A stretch of DNA of 49,950 nucleotides from Pelobacter sp. (GTDB lineage Bacteria > Desulfobacterota > Desulfuromonadia > Geobacterales > Pseudopelobacteraceae), in the NCBI GenBank assembly GCA_030824515.1, contig JAVBXN010000029.1, forward strand, positions 1-49,950, in the 5' to 3' direction. How positions within the stretch are numbered: the first letter of the stretch is position 1; each line of letters starts with the position of its first letter. The translations under genes were made by a program, and so were the position numbers. This document shows, one piece after another, positions 25,110-34,654 of the stretch. The notes beneath the pieces were generated by a model, which did not search any database, was not told the origin of the DNA, and was given only the letters and a program-made list of their open reading frames with translations.

Positions 25110-25997
25110 ATGAATAAAATCTGTCTGAATCTGGCAATATTACTTTCAGTTGCAACACTGTCCGCCTGCAGTGGCAGCAGTACTCAATATGTTGACTATA
25201 CGCCAGTTGACAACACCCCAAAACTTGACATGAAAGAGGCTGTCTACCAGCTCACGCTCCCGACCGGCAACATCCTGACTCTGACCACCGATCAATCCGG
25301 CACATCGGTATTCGGAGCCTATACCATCAAGAACGGTACCGGGATTGTTTCCAGCGGAAAAATTGAGAACCTGGTCACCTCCATTGCGCTGACAGGATAT
25401 CCTAACAGCCCCTGCCCGACGGAAGCGCTGTCGATTCAGCCGCGCAGCAGCACTCTCAACGCCACACGCGACTCAGCAAGCGTAGATATCAGTGGCTCCA
25501 GCTGTTCAGAGCAAAACTTGCTGCCGACTACGAAAGTGATCAACAAATTCAGCCCGCCGGCAACGGCCAGAATGGCATCCTCCGGGGTTACCAACGATGT
25601 TAACAAAAGGTTGTCAATTTTGGCCGTGTCAGGCGACAATGTAAACTTTGTCGGCCCAATCACGCTTGAAGACACCTTTCTTCAGACTTCGGCAACCGGG
25701 ATCATTGTGGGCACGACCACTGATTCAGCGGCCTGGCCTGTGACAGGCACTGTTGTCGAGATAAGCAATCAGTTTGCATATGGATTCATATTTACCCGCG
25801 CCACCAACTTCAGCGGACATTTTTTTGCTGTTAACGACAGCATCTCGGCCGTCAAAGGCTATGCCAGAACAGCCCCGACCCTGGGCGGACAGTATTCCGT
25901 CAGCGAAATCAGCGTGACAGCTACGGACAGCGGCGTACCTCAACCGACTCTCACGACCACATCGGTGCAGGCAACCCAGAACTACACCCTGCAGTAA
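25110..25997 (+). CDS. Hypothetical lipoprotein
   Basis: A 295-residue protein with a lipoprotein signal peptide: a short charged start (MNKICLN), a hydrophobic core and the lipobox LSAC (Cys about residue 20) followed by a Ser/Gly linker. Asp is not at position +2, so outer membrane sorting is likely by the usual rule. The mature part is rich in Thr, Ser and Val, with alternating beta-strand pattern and few charges, as in surface beta-rich proteins. No known domain is recognised. AGGAG precedes the ATG. Confidence 0.8.
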   Translation: MNKICLNLAILLSVATLSACSGSSTQYVDYTPVDNTPKLDMKEAVYQLTLPTGNILTLTTDQSGTSVFGAYTIKNGTGIVSSGKIENLVTSIALTGYPNSPCPTEALSIQPRSSTLNATRDSASVDISGSSCSEQNLLPTTKVINKFSPPATARMASSGVTNDVNKRLSILAVSGDNVNFVGPITLEDTFLQTSATGIIVGTTTDSAAWPVTGTVVEISNQFAYGFIFTRATNFSGHFFAVNDSISAVKGYARTAPTLGGQYSVSEISVTATDSGVPQPTLTTTSVQATQNYTLQ

Positions 25998-26052
25998 CCC
26001 GGCAAAAGCCGGTAACAAAACCGCGAATTAGTTCTAAAAGGATTCGATTAAA

Positions 26053-27897
26053 GTGCTTATCAAACTGGTCGCAATCCACCCCTGCCCTTCTCCGCAAGCA
26101 GTGCCGCTGGCAAATGCATTTCTGAAAAGCATTATCAGGGAAACTTCGATCGAGGTTTCCCTGATTGATTTTTTCATTGGCCAGGAACCTGAAGAGGCGG
26201 CAACTTTACTGGAAGCGGCTGATCCACGCGCAATCGGCTTTTCCATGTATGTATGGAACCGTGCTGCCTGCCTGGAGATTGCGGCCACACTGCGCAGAAT
26301 CCTGCCCGAAGTCCTCATATTCGCGGGCGGACCCGAAGCCACCGCGGACCCGGAGGGAGTGTTGCGGGAAGGTGCACTGGATTTTGTCATTGCCGGAGAA
26401 GGGGAAGGGCCTTTCGCGGCACTCTGCGAGCACCTGCTCGCCGGTAGCGAACTGCCGGATATTCCGGGGCTCATCCGTAGTGATGATCCAGCCCGCACCC
26501 CGGCGCTTCCGGCCAGCAACCTGGACTTGATCCCCTCGCCCTATCTGAACGGAGTCCTCGACTGCTGTTCCTATGACGGCATCCTCTGGCAACTGTCGCG
26601 GGGTTGCAGCTTTGCCTGCGACTTCTGCTTCGATGCCCGCGGAAACAGCGGTGTGCGACGCTTCTCACTGGAAAGGATCGAGGCCGAACTGCGTCACTTC
26701 GCAGTGAAAGGCGTGTCCCAGGTTTTTGTACTGGATTCGACATTCAATCAGGACGTGAAACGGGCAAAAAGCATCCTGCGCCTGATCAGGAAAATCGCTC
26801 CTCAAATCCATTTCCACTTTGAAGTTCGCAGCGAATTCATCGATCGCGAGATTGCGGAGCTGTTTGCACAGATCACCTGTTCTTTGCAGATTGGGCTACA
26901 GAGCGCCAATCCGCTGGTACTCAAACAGGTTGGCCGTTCATTCGACCGGGTCGATTTTTCGCGCAGGGTCGGACTCTTGAACGACAGCGGGGCGGTGTTC
27001 GGTTTCGACCTGATCTACGGCTTGCCAGGGGACACCTTGAACAGCTTCTGCAACAGCCTGAATTATGCCTTGTCACTTTACCCGAACCACATCGACATTT
27101 TCCCTCTGGCGATCCTGCCCGGTACCAGGCTCGCCGCTCGCGGTGCGGAGCAAGGCCTTTTGTGGGAGAGTAAACCGCCATACACACTTCTCTCATCAGA
27201 CAGCTTCAGCAGTGGTGACCTGGCAACCGCCGGGCGATTGGCCAGTGCTTGCGATATTTTCTTCACCAGGGGCAAAGCGGTGGCATGGTTCAATGCGGTA
27301 ACCAAAGCAGTGAACCAGAAACCGGCCATGTTCCTGAAGGCATTTGCCGAATGGCTGGATAACGGCAAGAGTCCGGATATTTCCGAAAGTGATTTAAGCG
27401 ACAACGACATCCTGGAGATGCAGAGAACTTTCCTGCATCAGCTGTTCAAGACAAAGGATCTGAAGCGCTTTCTTCCCGTTGTCCTGGATCTGGTGGATTA
27501 TCACCACCACTACGCCGTGGCACTGCTTGCTCCGCAACCGCGCAAGATCAAAGTTCAGAAATCAGCAGCAGGAATCCTGGATTCGATATTCCGCCTGGCA
27601 CCCTCCACCCAGCTGGCTGACTTCCATTATGAGATCCAGGATATCCTCGATTGCGGTGCGCCAGACATTGCCTGGATGCACAAGCACCTTTCGGCGGTAG
27701 GATCACACGCCGTCATCTACCCCAACAACAACCTTGTATGCACGGAATCGCTGGATGCTTCATTTTATTCCCTCCTGGAGAATCTCGATGGCAAGAGTAA
27801 GACCGGGACGGTTCTTCACAAACTGGGCCTTACGATGGCTGACACTCTTGATTTCCTGGTGTTTGCCCAGCAGCAAGGTATCATCGTGTCCATCTGA
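26053..27897 (+). CDS. B12-binding-domain radical SAM protein
   Basis: A 614-residue protein starting at GTG with AAGGA upstream. Residues about 1-140 resemble a cobalamin-binding fold (IGFSMYVWNRAACLEI, VLIFAGGPEATADPEGVL, DFVIAGEGEGPFAAL) but lack DxHxxG. The radical SAM motif is CSFACDFC (Cys 185, 189, 192), followed by VFVLDSTFNQDVKRAK, HFHFEVRSEFID and SLQIGLQSANP, as in the large Elp3-like group. Residues about 400-614 form an additional C-terminal domain I do not know. It stands alone between a lipoprotein gene and prs, and the substrate is unknown. Of the four radical SAM proteins in this window it is the longest. Confidence 0.88.
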   Translation: MLIKLVAIHPCPSPQAVPLANAFLKSIIRETSIEVSLIDFFIGQEPEEAATLLEAADPRAIGFSMYVWNRAACLEIAATLRRILPEVLIFAGGPEATADPEGVLREGALDFVIAGEGEGPFAALCEHLLAGSELPDIPGLIRSDDPARTPALPASNLDLIPSPYLNGVLDCCSYDGILWQLSRGCSFACDFCFDARGNSGVRRFSLERIEAELRHFAVKGVSQVFVLDSTFNQDVKRAKSILRLIRKIAPQIHFHFEVRSEFIDREIAELFAQITCSLQIGLQSANPLVLKQVGRSFDRVDFSRRVGLLNDSGAVFGFDLIYGLPGDTLNSFCNSLNYALSLYPNHIDIFPLAILPGTRLAARGAEQGLLWESKPPYTLLSSDSFSSGDLATAGRLASACDIFFTRGKAVAWFNAVTKAVNQKPAMFLKAFAEWLDNGKSPDISESDLSDNDILEMQRTFLHQLFKTKDLKRFLPVVLDLVDYHHHYAVALLAPQPRKIKVQKSAAGILDSIFRLAPSTQLADFHYEIQDILDCGAPDIAWMHKHLSAVGSHAVIYPNNNLVCTESLDASFYSLLENLDGKSKTGTVLHKLGLTMADTLDFLVFAQQQGIIVSI

Positions 27898-27946
27898 AGC
27901 TATCCTCTTTTATTTTTAGCCAGAATTGCGAACCTACGCAAAAAAG

Positions 27947-27975
27947 TTGCATTTTTTGAAAGTATTTAGTATATC
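27947..27975 (+). promoter_or_regulatory. Putative prs promoter
   Basis: TTGCAT (27947-27952), a 17-bp spacer and TATATC (27970-27975), about 59 bp before the prs ATG. It sits in an A+T-rich gap after the radical SAM gene. Confidence 0.45.
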
Positions 27976-28033
27976 ATCTGTCTCTTTATTGATGGGTTTG
28001 AAATAGCTCCGCTTTTGAAAGGTGTTTATCGTC

Positions 28034-28978
28034 ATGCATGACAAGATCAGGATTTTTTCCGGGAACTCCAATCCGGAGCTGGCTAATAAAATCTGTGCAA
28101 GCCTGGGAGTGCCGCTTGGCGCCGCCCGCGTGCGGCGGTTCTCCGATGGTGAAGTCATGGTCGAAATCGGTGAAAATGTCCGTGGCCGCGATGTTTATGT
28201 CGTCCAGTCCACATGCGCACCGACAAATGACAACCTGATGGAGCTGCTGGTCATTACGGATGCATTGAAACGCGCCTCCGCCGCCACCATCACGGCAGTT
28301 ATGCCCTACTACGGTTATGCGCGCCAGGATCGCAAAGCGGCGCCGCGCACTCCGATCACAGCCAAACTGGTCGCCGACCTGATCACAACCGCCGGTGTGG
28401 ACCGGGTGGTAACGATTGATCTGCATGCCGGACAGATCCAGGGTTTTTTCAATATTCCGGTTGATAACCTCTATGCCGCGCCGGTCATCCTCAACTACCT
28501 CAAAGACCGCTTCTGCGGCGAACAGGTTGTGATGGTTTCTCCCGACGCAGGCGGAACGGAACGCGCCAGGGCCTTTGCCAAGCGCCTTAACTACTCGCTG
28601 GCCGTTATCGACAAACGTCGCACCGGCCCCAACGTTGCCGAAGTGATGCACCTGATTGGTGATGTACGCGGCAAGATTGCCATTATCCTGGATGACATGA
28701 TTGATACCGCCGGCACACTGACCCAGGCTGCCAAGGCCCTCAAGGAAAACGGCGCCAAGGCTATCTACGCCTGTGCAACTCATGGGGTGCTTTCAGGTCC
28801 GGCCATCGAACGCATCAACAACTCCGAAATCGAGGAAGTCGTATTGACAGACACAATCCCTCTGGGAGACAAGGAAGCGACAACCAGCAAAATCAGGATG
28901 CTGTCGGTAGCTGAACTTCTGGCCGAAGCTATCCGTCGTATCCATGAGGATGAATCGGTAAGTTCACTTTTTGTTTAG
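28034..28978 (+). CDS. prs: Ribose-phosphate pyrophosphokinase
   Basis: A 314-residue PRPP synthase that makes 5-phosphoribosyl-1-pyrophosphate from ribose 5-phosphate and ATP for nucleotide, histidine and tryptophan synthesis. The N-terminal [14 protein letters not shown], the ATP-binding [11 protein letters not shown], the [11 protein letters not shown] segment and the PRPP loop [12 protein letters not shown] are intact. The ATG at 28034 is preferred over an in-frame GTG twelve bases earlier, which overlaps the AAAGGTG ribosome binding site. It begins the conserved prs-rplY-pth-ychF run; ispE, often upstream, is not here. Confidence 0.97.
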   Translation: MHDKIRIFSGNSNPELANKICASLGVPLGAARVRRFSDGEVMVEIGENVRGRDVYVVQSTCAPTNDNLMELLVITDALKRASAATITAVMPYYGYARQDRKAAPRTPITAKLVADLITTAGVDRVVTIDLHAGQIQGFFNIPVDNLYAAPVILNYLKDRFCGEQVVMVSPDAGGTERARAFAKRLNYSLAVIDKRRTGPNVAEVMHLIGDVRGKIAIILDDMIDTAGTLTQAAKALKENGAKAIYACATHGVLSGPAIERINNSEIEEVVLTDTIPLGDKEATTSKIRMLSVAELLAEAIRRIHEDESVSSLFV

Positions 28979-29039
28979 TCTAATTAATTAATCTATCAGA
29001 ATAGGGCGGAATAACCGTCACTAAAAGTGGAGGAACAGT

Positions 29040-29627
29040 ATGCAACAAAAACAGATGAATATCGAATTACGCACCAAGACCGGAACAGGTGTATGTCGCA
29101 GACTCCGTAACGCTGATATGGTCCCTGGTGTCGTTTATGGCAAAGGCGTGGACCCGATGCCGGTAAGCATCAAAGTTCGTGACTTGCAGGCTGCCATTTC
29201 CGGTGAAGGTGGCCTGAACAATCTGATCACACTGATTGGCGGCGGAAGCCTTGACCAGAGCATAGCCATTGTTGTGGACCTGCAGCGCGACCCGATCAAA
29301 AAAACCTACAAGCACGTCGATCTCCACCGCATCAATCCCAACGAAAAAATTCGCGTGACTGTTCCGGTTGTGCTGAAGGGTTCCGCCATCGGCGTCAAGG
29401 AAGGCGGCCTGCTCGACCTGGCTCACCACGAACTGCACGCCGAGTGCCTGCCGGGCAACATTCCCGATCATATCGAAATCGATGTTACCGACCTTATGAT
29501 CGCGCATTCGATTCATGTCGGCGATATCGTACTCCCTGAAGGAGTTGCACTGCTCGACAAAGCCAACATTCCGGTTGTCAGCATTCTCGGCCGCGCCAAG
29601 GAAGAAGAAGCTCCGGCAGCCGCCTGA
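29040..29627 (+). CDS. rplY: 50S ribosomal protein L25 (Ctc type)
   Basis: A 195-residue L25 of the long CTC type: an N-terminal 5S rRNA-binding domain (LRTKTGTGVCRRLRNADMVP, VVYGKG, YKHVDLHRI) and the additional C-terminal domain that general stress proteins share (HHELHAECLPGNIPDHIEID). It binds 5S rRNA in the large subunit. GGAGG is upstream. It lies between prs and pth in the usual order. Confidence 0.95.
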   Translation: MQQKQMNIELRTKTGTGVCRRLRNADMVPGVVYGKGVDPMPVSIKVRDLQAAISGEGGLNNLITLIGGGSLDQSIAIVVDLQRDPIKKTYKHVDLHRINPNEKIRVTVPVVLKGSAIGVKEGGLLDLAHHELHAECLPGNIPDHIEIDVTDLMIAHSIHVGDIVLPEGVALLDKANIPVVSILGRAKEEEAPAAA

Positions 29628-29647
29628 TACGAGCGGCATTACACGGC

Positions 29648-30229
29648 ATGAGCACATTTATCATAGCGGGGCTGGGAAATCCCGGCCCCACCTATCAATG
29701 GACCCGCCATAACGCGGGTTTCCTTTTTTTGGATCGCCTGGCAAGCAGCGAGAATACCGAAATTACCCGCAAATCATTTTCCGGGTTGACCGGTGAATGG
29801 AGCTATGCCGGCCACCGACTGATCCTGATAAAACCGCTGACATTCATGAACCTGTCCGGTAAAGCGGTGATGCAGGCTCTGCAATTCTACAAGCTTCCAA
29901 CTTCCCAATTGATCGTTATCCATGACGAACTGGACCTCCCCTACGGCACGGTACGTTTTAAACAGGGCGGCGGGCATGGCGGACATAACGGGCTGCGCTC
30001 GATCACGGAGCAGCTTGGCAAAAATGATTTCATCCGCTTGCGCATCGGAATCGGCAAATCACCTCACGGAGATACAACCGGCCACGTGCTAGGCAACATC
30101 CCGCCGGTTCAGATGGAGCATCTATCTCGAATCCTGGACGGCGGCATCAATATGCTCAAGATGATGCTGGACGAAGGCATTTCCAAAGCGATGAGCCTGA
30201 ACAACAATAAAAACTTTCTGGAAGGATAG
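29648..30229 (+). CDS. pth: Peptidyl-tRNA hydrolase
   Basis: A 193-residue enzyme recycling peptidyl-tRNAs released from stalled ribosomes. GLGNPGPTYQWTRHNAGF carries the catalytic His (residue 21, E. coli His20), and LTFMNLSGKAV, VIHDELDLPYG and GGGHGGHNGLRSI are standard. It starts 20 bp after rplY and ends 6 bp before ychF, a tight operon. Confidence 0.97.
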   Translation: MSTFIIAGLGNPGPTYQWTRHNAGFLFLDRLASSENTEITRKSFSGLTGEWSYAGHRLILIKPLTFMNLSGKAVMQALQFYKLPTSQLIVIHDELDLPYGTVRFKQGGGHGGHNGLRSITEQLGKNDFIRLRIGIGKSPHGDTTGHVLGNIPPVQMEHLSRILDGGINMLKMMLDEGISKAMSLNNNKNFLEG

Positions 30230-30235
30230 ATCACA

Positions 30236-31330
30236 ATGGCTATCAACTGCGGAATCGTCGGACTTCCCAACGTCGGCAAATCCACTATCTTCAACGCCCT
30301 GACATCGGCGGGCGCCGAGTCGGCCAATTACCCGTTCTGTACCATCGAACCGAATGTGGGAATTGTCCAGGTGCCGGACCCCCGCATGGACCAACTTTCC
30401 GCAATTGTCAATCCGCAGAAGATTCAACCCACCACGATTGAATTCGTGGATATTGCCGGCCTTGTCAAAGGCGCCAGCCAGGGAGAAGGCCTGGGTAATC
30501 AGTTTCTTGGGCACATCCGCAGCGTTGATGCGATCGTGCATGTGGTCAGGTGCTTCGATGACGACAATGTCGTCCATGTCAACGGACGGGTCTCGCCCGC
30601 CGACGATATCGAAACGATCAATACCGAACTGGCCCTGGCAGACCTGGACACGATCGAGAAAAAGATCCAGCGGGCCGAAAAGATGTCCAGAAGCGGTGAC
30701 AAAAAAGCCAAGGAAGAGGTTGAGTTTTACCTGCGGGTCCGGGCGCTGCTTGAACAGGTCTCGAAACTGCACGGCGTTTCCCAGAACGAGGATGAACGGC
30801 TCTGGATGCGTGATCTCCATCTTCTGACCGATAAACCTGTACTGTATGTGGCCAATGTCACCGAGGACGACCTGGAAGGCAAACATCCCAATGTCGCCAA
30901 GGTGCGCGAGATCGCGGCTGCGGAGAATTCGGGCGTCGTAGTTATCTGCGGTAAACTGGAAGCCGAGATCTCCGAACTTGACGGTGAAGAGAAGCAGGCT
31001 TTCCTCACGGACATGGGTCTGGAGGAAGCCGGGCTTGACCGCCTGATCAGAAACGCATATTCCCTGCTGGGCCTGATCACCTACTTTACCGCCGGTGTCA
31101 AGGAGGTCCGCGCCTGGACAATCACCAAAGGCACCAAGGCGCCCCAGGCTGCAGGCGTTATCCATACCGACTTTGAAAAGGGTTTTATTCGCGCCGAAGT
31201 TATCGCATTCGATGATTACATCGCCTGCAATGGTGAAAGCGGCGCCAAGGAAAAAGGGCTGATGCGACTGGAAGGCAAGGAGTACGTGGTAAAAGACGGG
31301 GATGTCATGCACTTTCGCTTCAACGTTTGA
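30236..31330 (+). CDS. ychF: Redox-responsive P-loop ATPase YchF
   Basis: A 364-residue OBG-family protein. The P-loop [14 protein letters not shown], switch region [21 protein letters not shown] and the NVTEDDL segment in place of NKxD (which accounts for ATP rather than GTP preference in the family) are visible. The C-terminal TGS domain ends in [17 protein letters not shown]. YchF binds ribosomes and affects stress responses. It is the last gene of the prs run and is followed by a strong terminator. Confidence 0.97.
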   Translation: MAINCGIVGLPNVGKSTIFNALTSAGAESANYPFCTIEPNVGIVQVPDPRMDQLSAIVNPQKIQPTTIEFVDIAGLVKGASQGEGLGNQFLGHIRSVDAIVHVVRCFDDDNVVHVNGRVSPADDIETINTELALADLDTIEKKIQRAEKMSRSGDKKAKEEVEFYLRVRALLEQVSKLHGVSQNEDERLWMRDLHLLTDKPVLYVANVTEDDLEGKHPNVAKVREIAAAENSGVVVICGKLEAEISELDGEEKQAFLTDMGLEEAGLDRLIRNAYSLLGLITYFTAGVKEVRAWTITKGTKAPQAAGVIHTDFEKGFIRAEVIAFDDYIACNGESGAKEKGLMRLEGKEYVVKDGDVMHFRFNV

Positions 31331-31348
31331 TGCCTCTGCAGAAATAAA

Positions 31349-31375
31349 AAAAGCCCCGCTTATGGCGGGGCTTTT
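31349..31375. terminator. Bidirectional terminator between ychF and the cold-shock gene
   Basis: AAAAGCCCCGC/GCGGGGCTTTT, an 11-bp perfect stem with a 5-base loop, with A- and T-runs making it work on both strands. It closes the ychF operon and the convergent cold-shock gene. Confidence 0.92.
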
Positions 31376-31394
31376 GAGTGCTGAAAAGGTTTGA

Positions 31395-31595
31395 TTAAAT
31401 CCGAGTTACATTAGCTGCCTGCAGCCCTTTGGGTCCTTTGACGATATCGAAGCTAACTGCATCGCCTTCGGCCAAGGATTTGAAACCTTCACCAGAAATA
31501 GCGGAGAAGTGTACGAAGATGTCCTCGCCCTGCTCCTGCTCAAGAAAACCGAAACCTTTGCTGTCGTTGAACCATTTTACTCTGCCTGTTGTCAT
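31395..31595 (-). CDS. Cold-shock domain protein
   Basis: A 66-residue single cold-shock domain: [20 protein letters not shown] with RNP1, DIFVHFSAI with RNP2, and a C-terminal [11 protein letters not shown]. Such proteins bind single-stranded RNA and DNA and act as RNA chaperones. The ATG at 31595 (MTTGRVKWF) has AAGGAGT upstream; the frame is open for 13 more codons, but those lack family similarity. An A+T-rich leader region of about 150 bp precedes it. Confidence 0.95.
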   Translation of the reverse strand: MTTGRVKWFNDSKGFGFLEQEQGEDIFVHFSAISGEGFKSLAEGDAVSFDIVKGPKGLQAANVTRI

Positions 31596-31740
31596 GCCAC
31601 TACTCCTTCTGTCCCGCTTGTGTATTGCACTCATGTTAGCACGAGTGTTTGAATATCATCGTATACAGTAACCTGAATTTTATAAAAGCTGTAAACTTTA
31701 TATTTTTTAACCACTATCATAGTTTTTGCAGTTTGTATGC

Positions 31741-31816
31741 AAAAAAAAACTTCCGGTTTAATTTTGTTTTCTTGTCTATATCAATTCACCAACCGCTACA
31801 ATTTGAATTCCGGAAG
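31741..31816 (-). terminator. Possible terminator after hisS
   Basis: On the minus strand CTTCCGG (31816-31810) can pair with CCGGAAG (31756-31750), followed at once by nine T. The loop is long (53 bases), which weakens the case; internal folding would be needed. Confidence 0.35.
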
Positions 31817-31860
31817 CCCGCTCCGCTTTCTTGAACATTAACGTATCAGCATTACTTATA

Positions 31861-33111
31861 CTATTGCACCTGTAAAGCCCTTGCAATATCATCAACCATC
31901 AAGGCCACTTCCATTACTGAACCATCAGACATTCGTTTGAAGAATGCCTTTCCTGACTTAACCTCGTTTTCTCCGATTACTACACTGAAGCGCGCTTTGA
32001 GTTTGTCGGCGCGGCGCATTTGGCTCTTGAGGCTTTTGCCCTCATAATCCAGCTCGACCCGCACATCGGACTTCAACAGGCCATCCAGCAAACTGAATGC
32101 GGTATCGCGTTCCCCTGCCCCCATGGTGGCAATAAACAAATCTGGCACTTTTGCAAAAGCCCTCTGTCCCAGAAGCAGCGCCACCCGCTCCAGTCCGATT
32201 GCAAAACCGATTCCGGGAATCGCGGGACCACCGAGTTGCGAGATCAGACCGTCATAGCGTCCTCCCGCAGCCACGGCTGACTGGGAACCCAACAGACCGG
32301 TCACCACTTCAAACGTAGTCCTGGTATAGTAATCCAGCCCGCGAACCATACGGGAATTGATACTGTAGGGTGTGGTTGACAGGTCGAGATAGTGTCGGAC
32401 AGAATCAAAATGCTGGTTACAATCTCCACAGAGATGCTCCAGCATCGATGGCGCTCCTTTTGTAGCCTCGACACATCCCGGGACCTTGCAGTCAAGCGTT
32501 CTGAGCGGATTGGTGCCGAATCGGCGCTTGCAATCTTCGCAGAGGTTCTCCAGACGTTCCTCCAGGAAGAGGCAGAGTGCGCTGCGATAGGCCGGACGAC
32601 ATTCCGGACACCCCAGGGAATTGATCTGCAACGATGGTTCATCCAAACCGATCTCATGGAAAAAAGAAACCAGCATGTTCAGAACCTGGGCATCGGACAG
32701 CGGATCACAGACACCGGTAATCTCTGCTCCAATCTGGTGAAACTGCCGGTAGCGCCCCTTTTGCGGTCGTTCGTACCGAAACATCGGCCCCATGTAAAAC
32801 AACTTGGTGACAGGATCCTGTGCGTAGAGTTTGTGCTCAATAAAAGCACGCATGACACCGGCGGTCCCTTCCGGTCGTAGCGTGACGCTATTCTCGCCCT
32901 TGTCGATGAAGGTGTACATTTCCTTTTCCACTATGTCTGTGGCGTCTCCGATAGAGCGACAGAACAGCTCTGTCTTCTCCATGACCGGCACCCGAATCTC
33001 GCTGAATCCATTCAGTTCAAATATACGGCGTGCCGCCTGTTCGATATAGTGCCAACGGCCGGATTCTTCCGGTAAAATGTCATTAAATCCTTTGATTGCT
33101 GTAATTGCCAC
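31861..33111 (-). CDS. hisS: Histidyl-tRNA synthetase
   Basis: A 416-residue class II aminoacyl-tRNA synthetase. Motif 1-2 residues are seen in VTLRPEGTAGVMRAF and FRYERPQKGRYRQFHQIGAE. The histidine-specific LDYYTRTTFEV and the motif 3 region AAGGRYDGLISQLGG...GFAIGLERV are complete, followed by the anticodon-binding domain. The start codon is GTG (33111) behind GGGGTGA. A terminator lies just upstream, separating it from the receiver-GGDEF gene on the same strand. Confidence 0.97.
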   Translation of the reverse strand: MAITAIKGFNDILPEESGRWHYIEQAARRIFELNGFSEIRVPVMEKTELFCRSIGDATDIVEKEMYTFIDKGENSVTLRPEGTAGVMRAFIEHKLYAQDPVTKLFYMGPMFRYERPQKGRYRQFHQIGAEITGVCDPLSDAQVLNMLVSFFHEIGLDEPSLQINSLGCPECRPAYRSALCLFLEERLENLCEDCKRRFGTNPLRTLDCKVPGCVEATKGAPSMLEHLCGDCNQHFDSVRHYLDLSTTPYSINSRMVRGLDYYTRTTFEVVTGLLGSQSAVAAGGRYDGLISQLGGPAIPGIGFAIGLERVALLLGQRAFAKVPDLFIATMGAGERDTAFSLLDGLLKSDVRVELDYEGKSLKSQMRRADKLKARFSVVIGENEVKSGKAFFKRMSDGSVMEVALMVDDIARALQVQ

Positions 33112-33143
33112 TTTTCACCCCGATATATTTCTTGCATGGAATT

Positions 33144-33185
33144 AAAAAGCCCGATCGGGCATACATAAACCGCACCGATCGGGCT
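33144..33185 (-). terminator. Terminator between the receiver-GGDEF gene and hisS
   Basis: On the minus strand an 11-bp perfect stem AGCCCGATCGG/CCGATCGGGCT (33175-33185 with 33148-33158, 16-base loop) is followed by a run of T. It closes the receiver-GGDEF gene. Confidence 0.85.
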
Positions 33186-33202
33186 CGTATGGGAACAACG
33201 GC

Positions 33203-34567
33203 TCAGGAAACGATTGATATCCGCTGGATACGGTTCTTGCCGGCCGCCTTGCCAACATACATGGCCTTGTCGGCCATCTCTATCAAATCTTCTTTCCTGG
33301 CGGCATCGTCGGGACAACAGGCGTATCCGATACTGCATGTGAGACGGATGTCATGCCCTTCTTCAACAAGGAAGTGGTGGACTTCAACCTGCTGCCTTAT
33401 ACGCTCGGCTACTACCTGGGCCAACTCGGCCGGTGTTTCCACAAGTATGGCCGTATATTCATCACCACCGTAGCGGATAACCACATCAACATCACGAACC
33501 GATTTTTTCAACAGGGATCCGAATTCCGCAAGCACCCGGCTTCCTATCAGATGGCCATGAGTATCATTCACCAACTTGAAACCGTCCACATCGATAAAAA
33601 GCACGGCAAGGTGTGAAGCATAACGCTCTACCCTCTTCATTTCACGGTCCAGGGCGATATCCAGGTAGCGGTGATTAAAAAGCCCACTGATATCATCAAT
33701 AAATAGCATCTCCTTGGCATGGGAAAATGTCTCGGCATTTTCAAAAGCATGGGCTGACTGCTCGATCAGGAAAATGATGTTTTTGCTGCAGGGAGTTATA
33801 TCCGGAAGCTCATGGTCCGGATCATTAAAGAGTACGAGCACCCCCCGGTAAACGGCCTGATTAAGGATATGAATCAGGTAGGCCTCTCTGAAGCCATCCG
33901 GTGTATCGGGAGAGATCAGCTGGATATGCTGAATCAGATGCTGCTCAGGGGTGGCATCGGGCAGTGCCAGCAGGATTTCGGCCGCAAGAATATTGCCTGA
34001 TTCCGGCGATATGTTTTTTGTTTCATTCAACTCCAGCTTACCACCGGCAAGAAACAGGCCCAGGGCTCTGCTGATTCCGGTTTCGCGGGCAATCGAGTCC
34101 AGCAGAAGCTGGTAAACTCTGCCGATATCGAGACAACCGGCAATTGCCTGGCTGGCCTGAAACAATGTGAGCATTTTTTTGAGCTCTTCATTTTCATCAA
34201 GCAACCTGCGCTGTTGCATGCACTGCGCAACCGAATGTTTAAACTCATCTGGATTTACCGGTTTTGCCAAAAAGTCACGGGCACCGTGTTTCAAGGCATA
34301 TATTGCAGATTCAAGATTTGCATTTCCTGTAACCATTATTACATCAACAGTTGGATAACTTTCACGAACATGAGAAAGAATCTCAAGGCCATTGATATCC
34401 GGCATGACAAGATCGGTGACAACTAGATCATATTGGTTGCTGGTGAGCATCTTGAGAGCTTCGCTACCACAGGAGGCACAATCAACCTGATAACCTTCAC
34501 TTTTAAGAAGGTCGGAAAACATTTCACGAAACAGCCTGTCATCTTCAACCACAAGGATCGTATTCAT
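33203..34567 (-). CDS. gacA: Receiver-GGDEF protein, probable Hypr-type cyclic AMP-GMP synthase
   Basis: A 454-residue response regulator. The receiver domain (1-115) has phosphoacceptor Asp52 in VVTDLVMP and Lys102. A GAF-like linker follows (about 135-275), then a GGDEF domain (285-454) with GGDEY (367-371) and an I-site RxxD at 358-361. The key observation is GHLIGSRVL: Ser343 stands where diguanylate cyclases carry Asp (Asp344 of PleD). Known Hypr GGDEF enzymes, including GSU1658 (GacA) of Geobacter sulfurreducens, have Ser here and make 3',3'-cGAMP as well as c-di-GMP; I recall that gene also sitting beside hisS. Orthology and the symbol are inferred. It follows comEC by 87 bp with no visible terminator. 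Confidence 0.82.
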   Translation of the reverse strand: MNTILVVEDDRLFREMFSDLLKSEGYQVDCASCGSEALKMLTSNQYDLVVTDLVMPDINGLEILSHVRESYPTVDVIMVTGNANLESAIYALKHGARDFLAKPVNPDEFKHSVAQCMQQRRLLDENEELKKMLTLFQASQAIAGCLDIGRVYQLLLDSIARETGISRALGLFLAGGKLELNETKNISPESGNILAAEILLALPDATPEQHLIQHIQLISPDTPDGFREAYLIHILNQAVYRGVLVLFNDPDHELPDITPCSKNIIFLIEQSAHAFENAETFSHAKEMLFIDDISGLFNHRYLDIALDREMKRVERYASHLAVLFIDVDGFKLVNDTHGHLIGSRVLAEFGSLLKKSVRDVDVVIRYGGDEYTAILVETPAELAQVVAERIRQQVEVHHFLVEEGHDIRLTCSIGYACCPDDAARKEDLIEMADKAMYVGKAAGKNRIQRISIVS

Positions 34568-34654
34568 TCTGTGTCACTTCGAAGCGGGTAATATAAATAT
34601 TATCAATACATCTTGTACTCTATTTACGTAAACAGTGTCAAATAGCTTTATTAA

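Noticed and set aside
30122..31312. 396-codon minus-strand open frame opposite ychF
   Set aside because: Antisense to a full-length YchF with intact motifs; no family resemblance.
31635..31860. Small gene in the gap between the cold-shock gene and hisS
   Set aside because: Only short A+T-rich frames without ribosome binding sites; better read as the cold-shock leader plus a possible hisS terminator.
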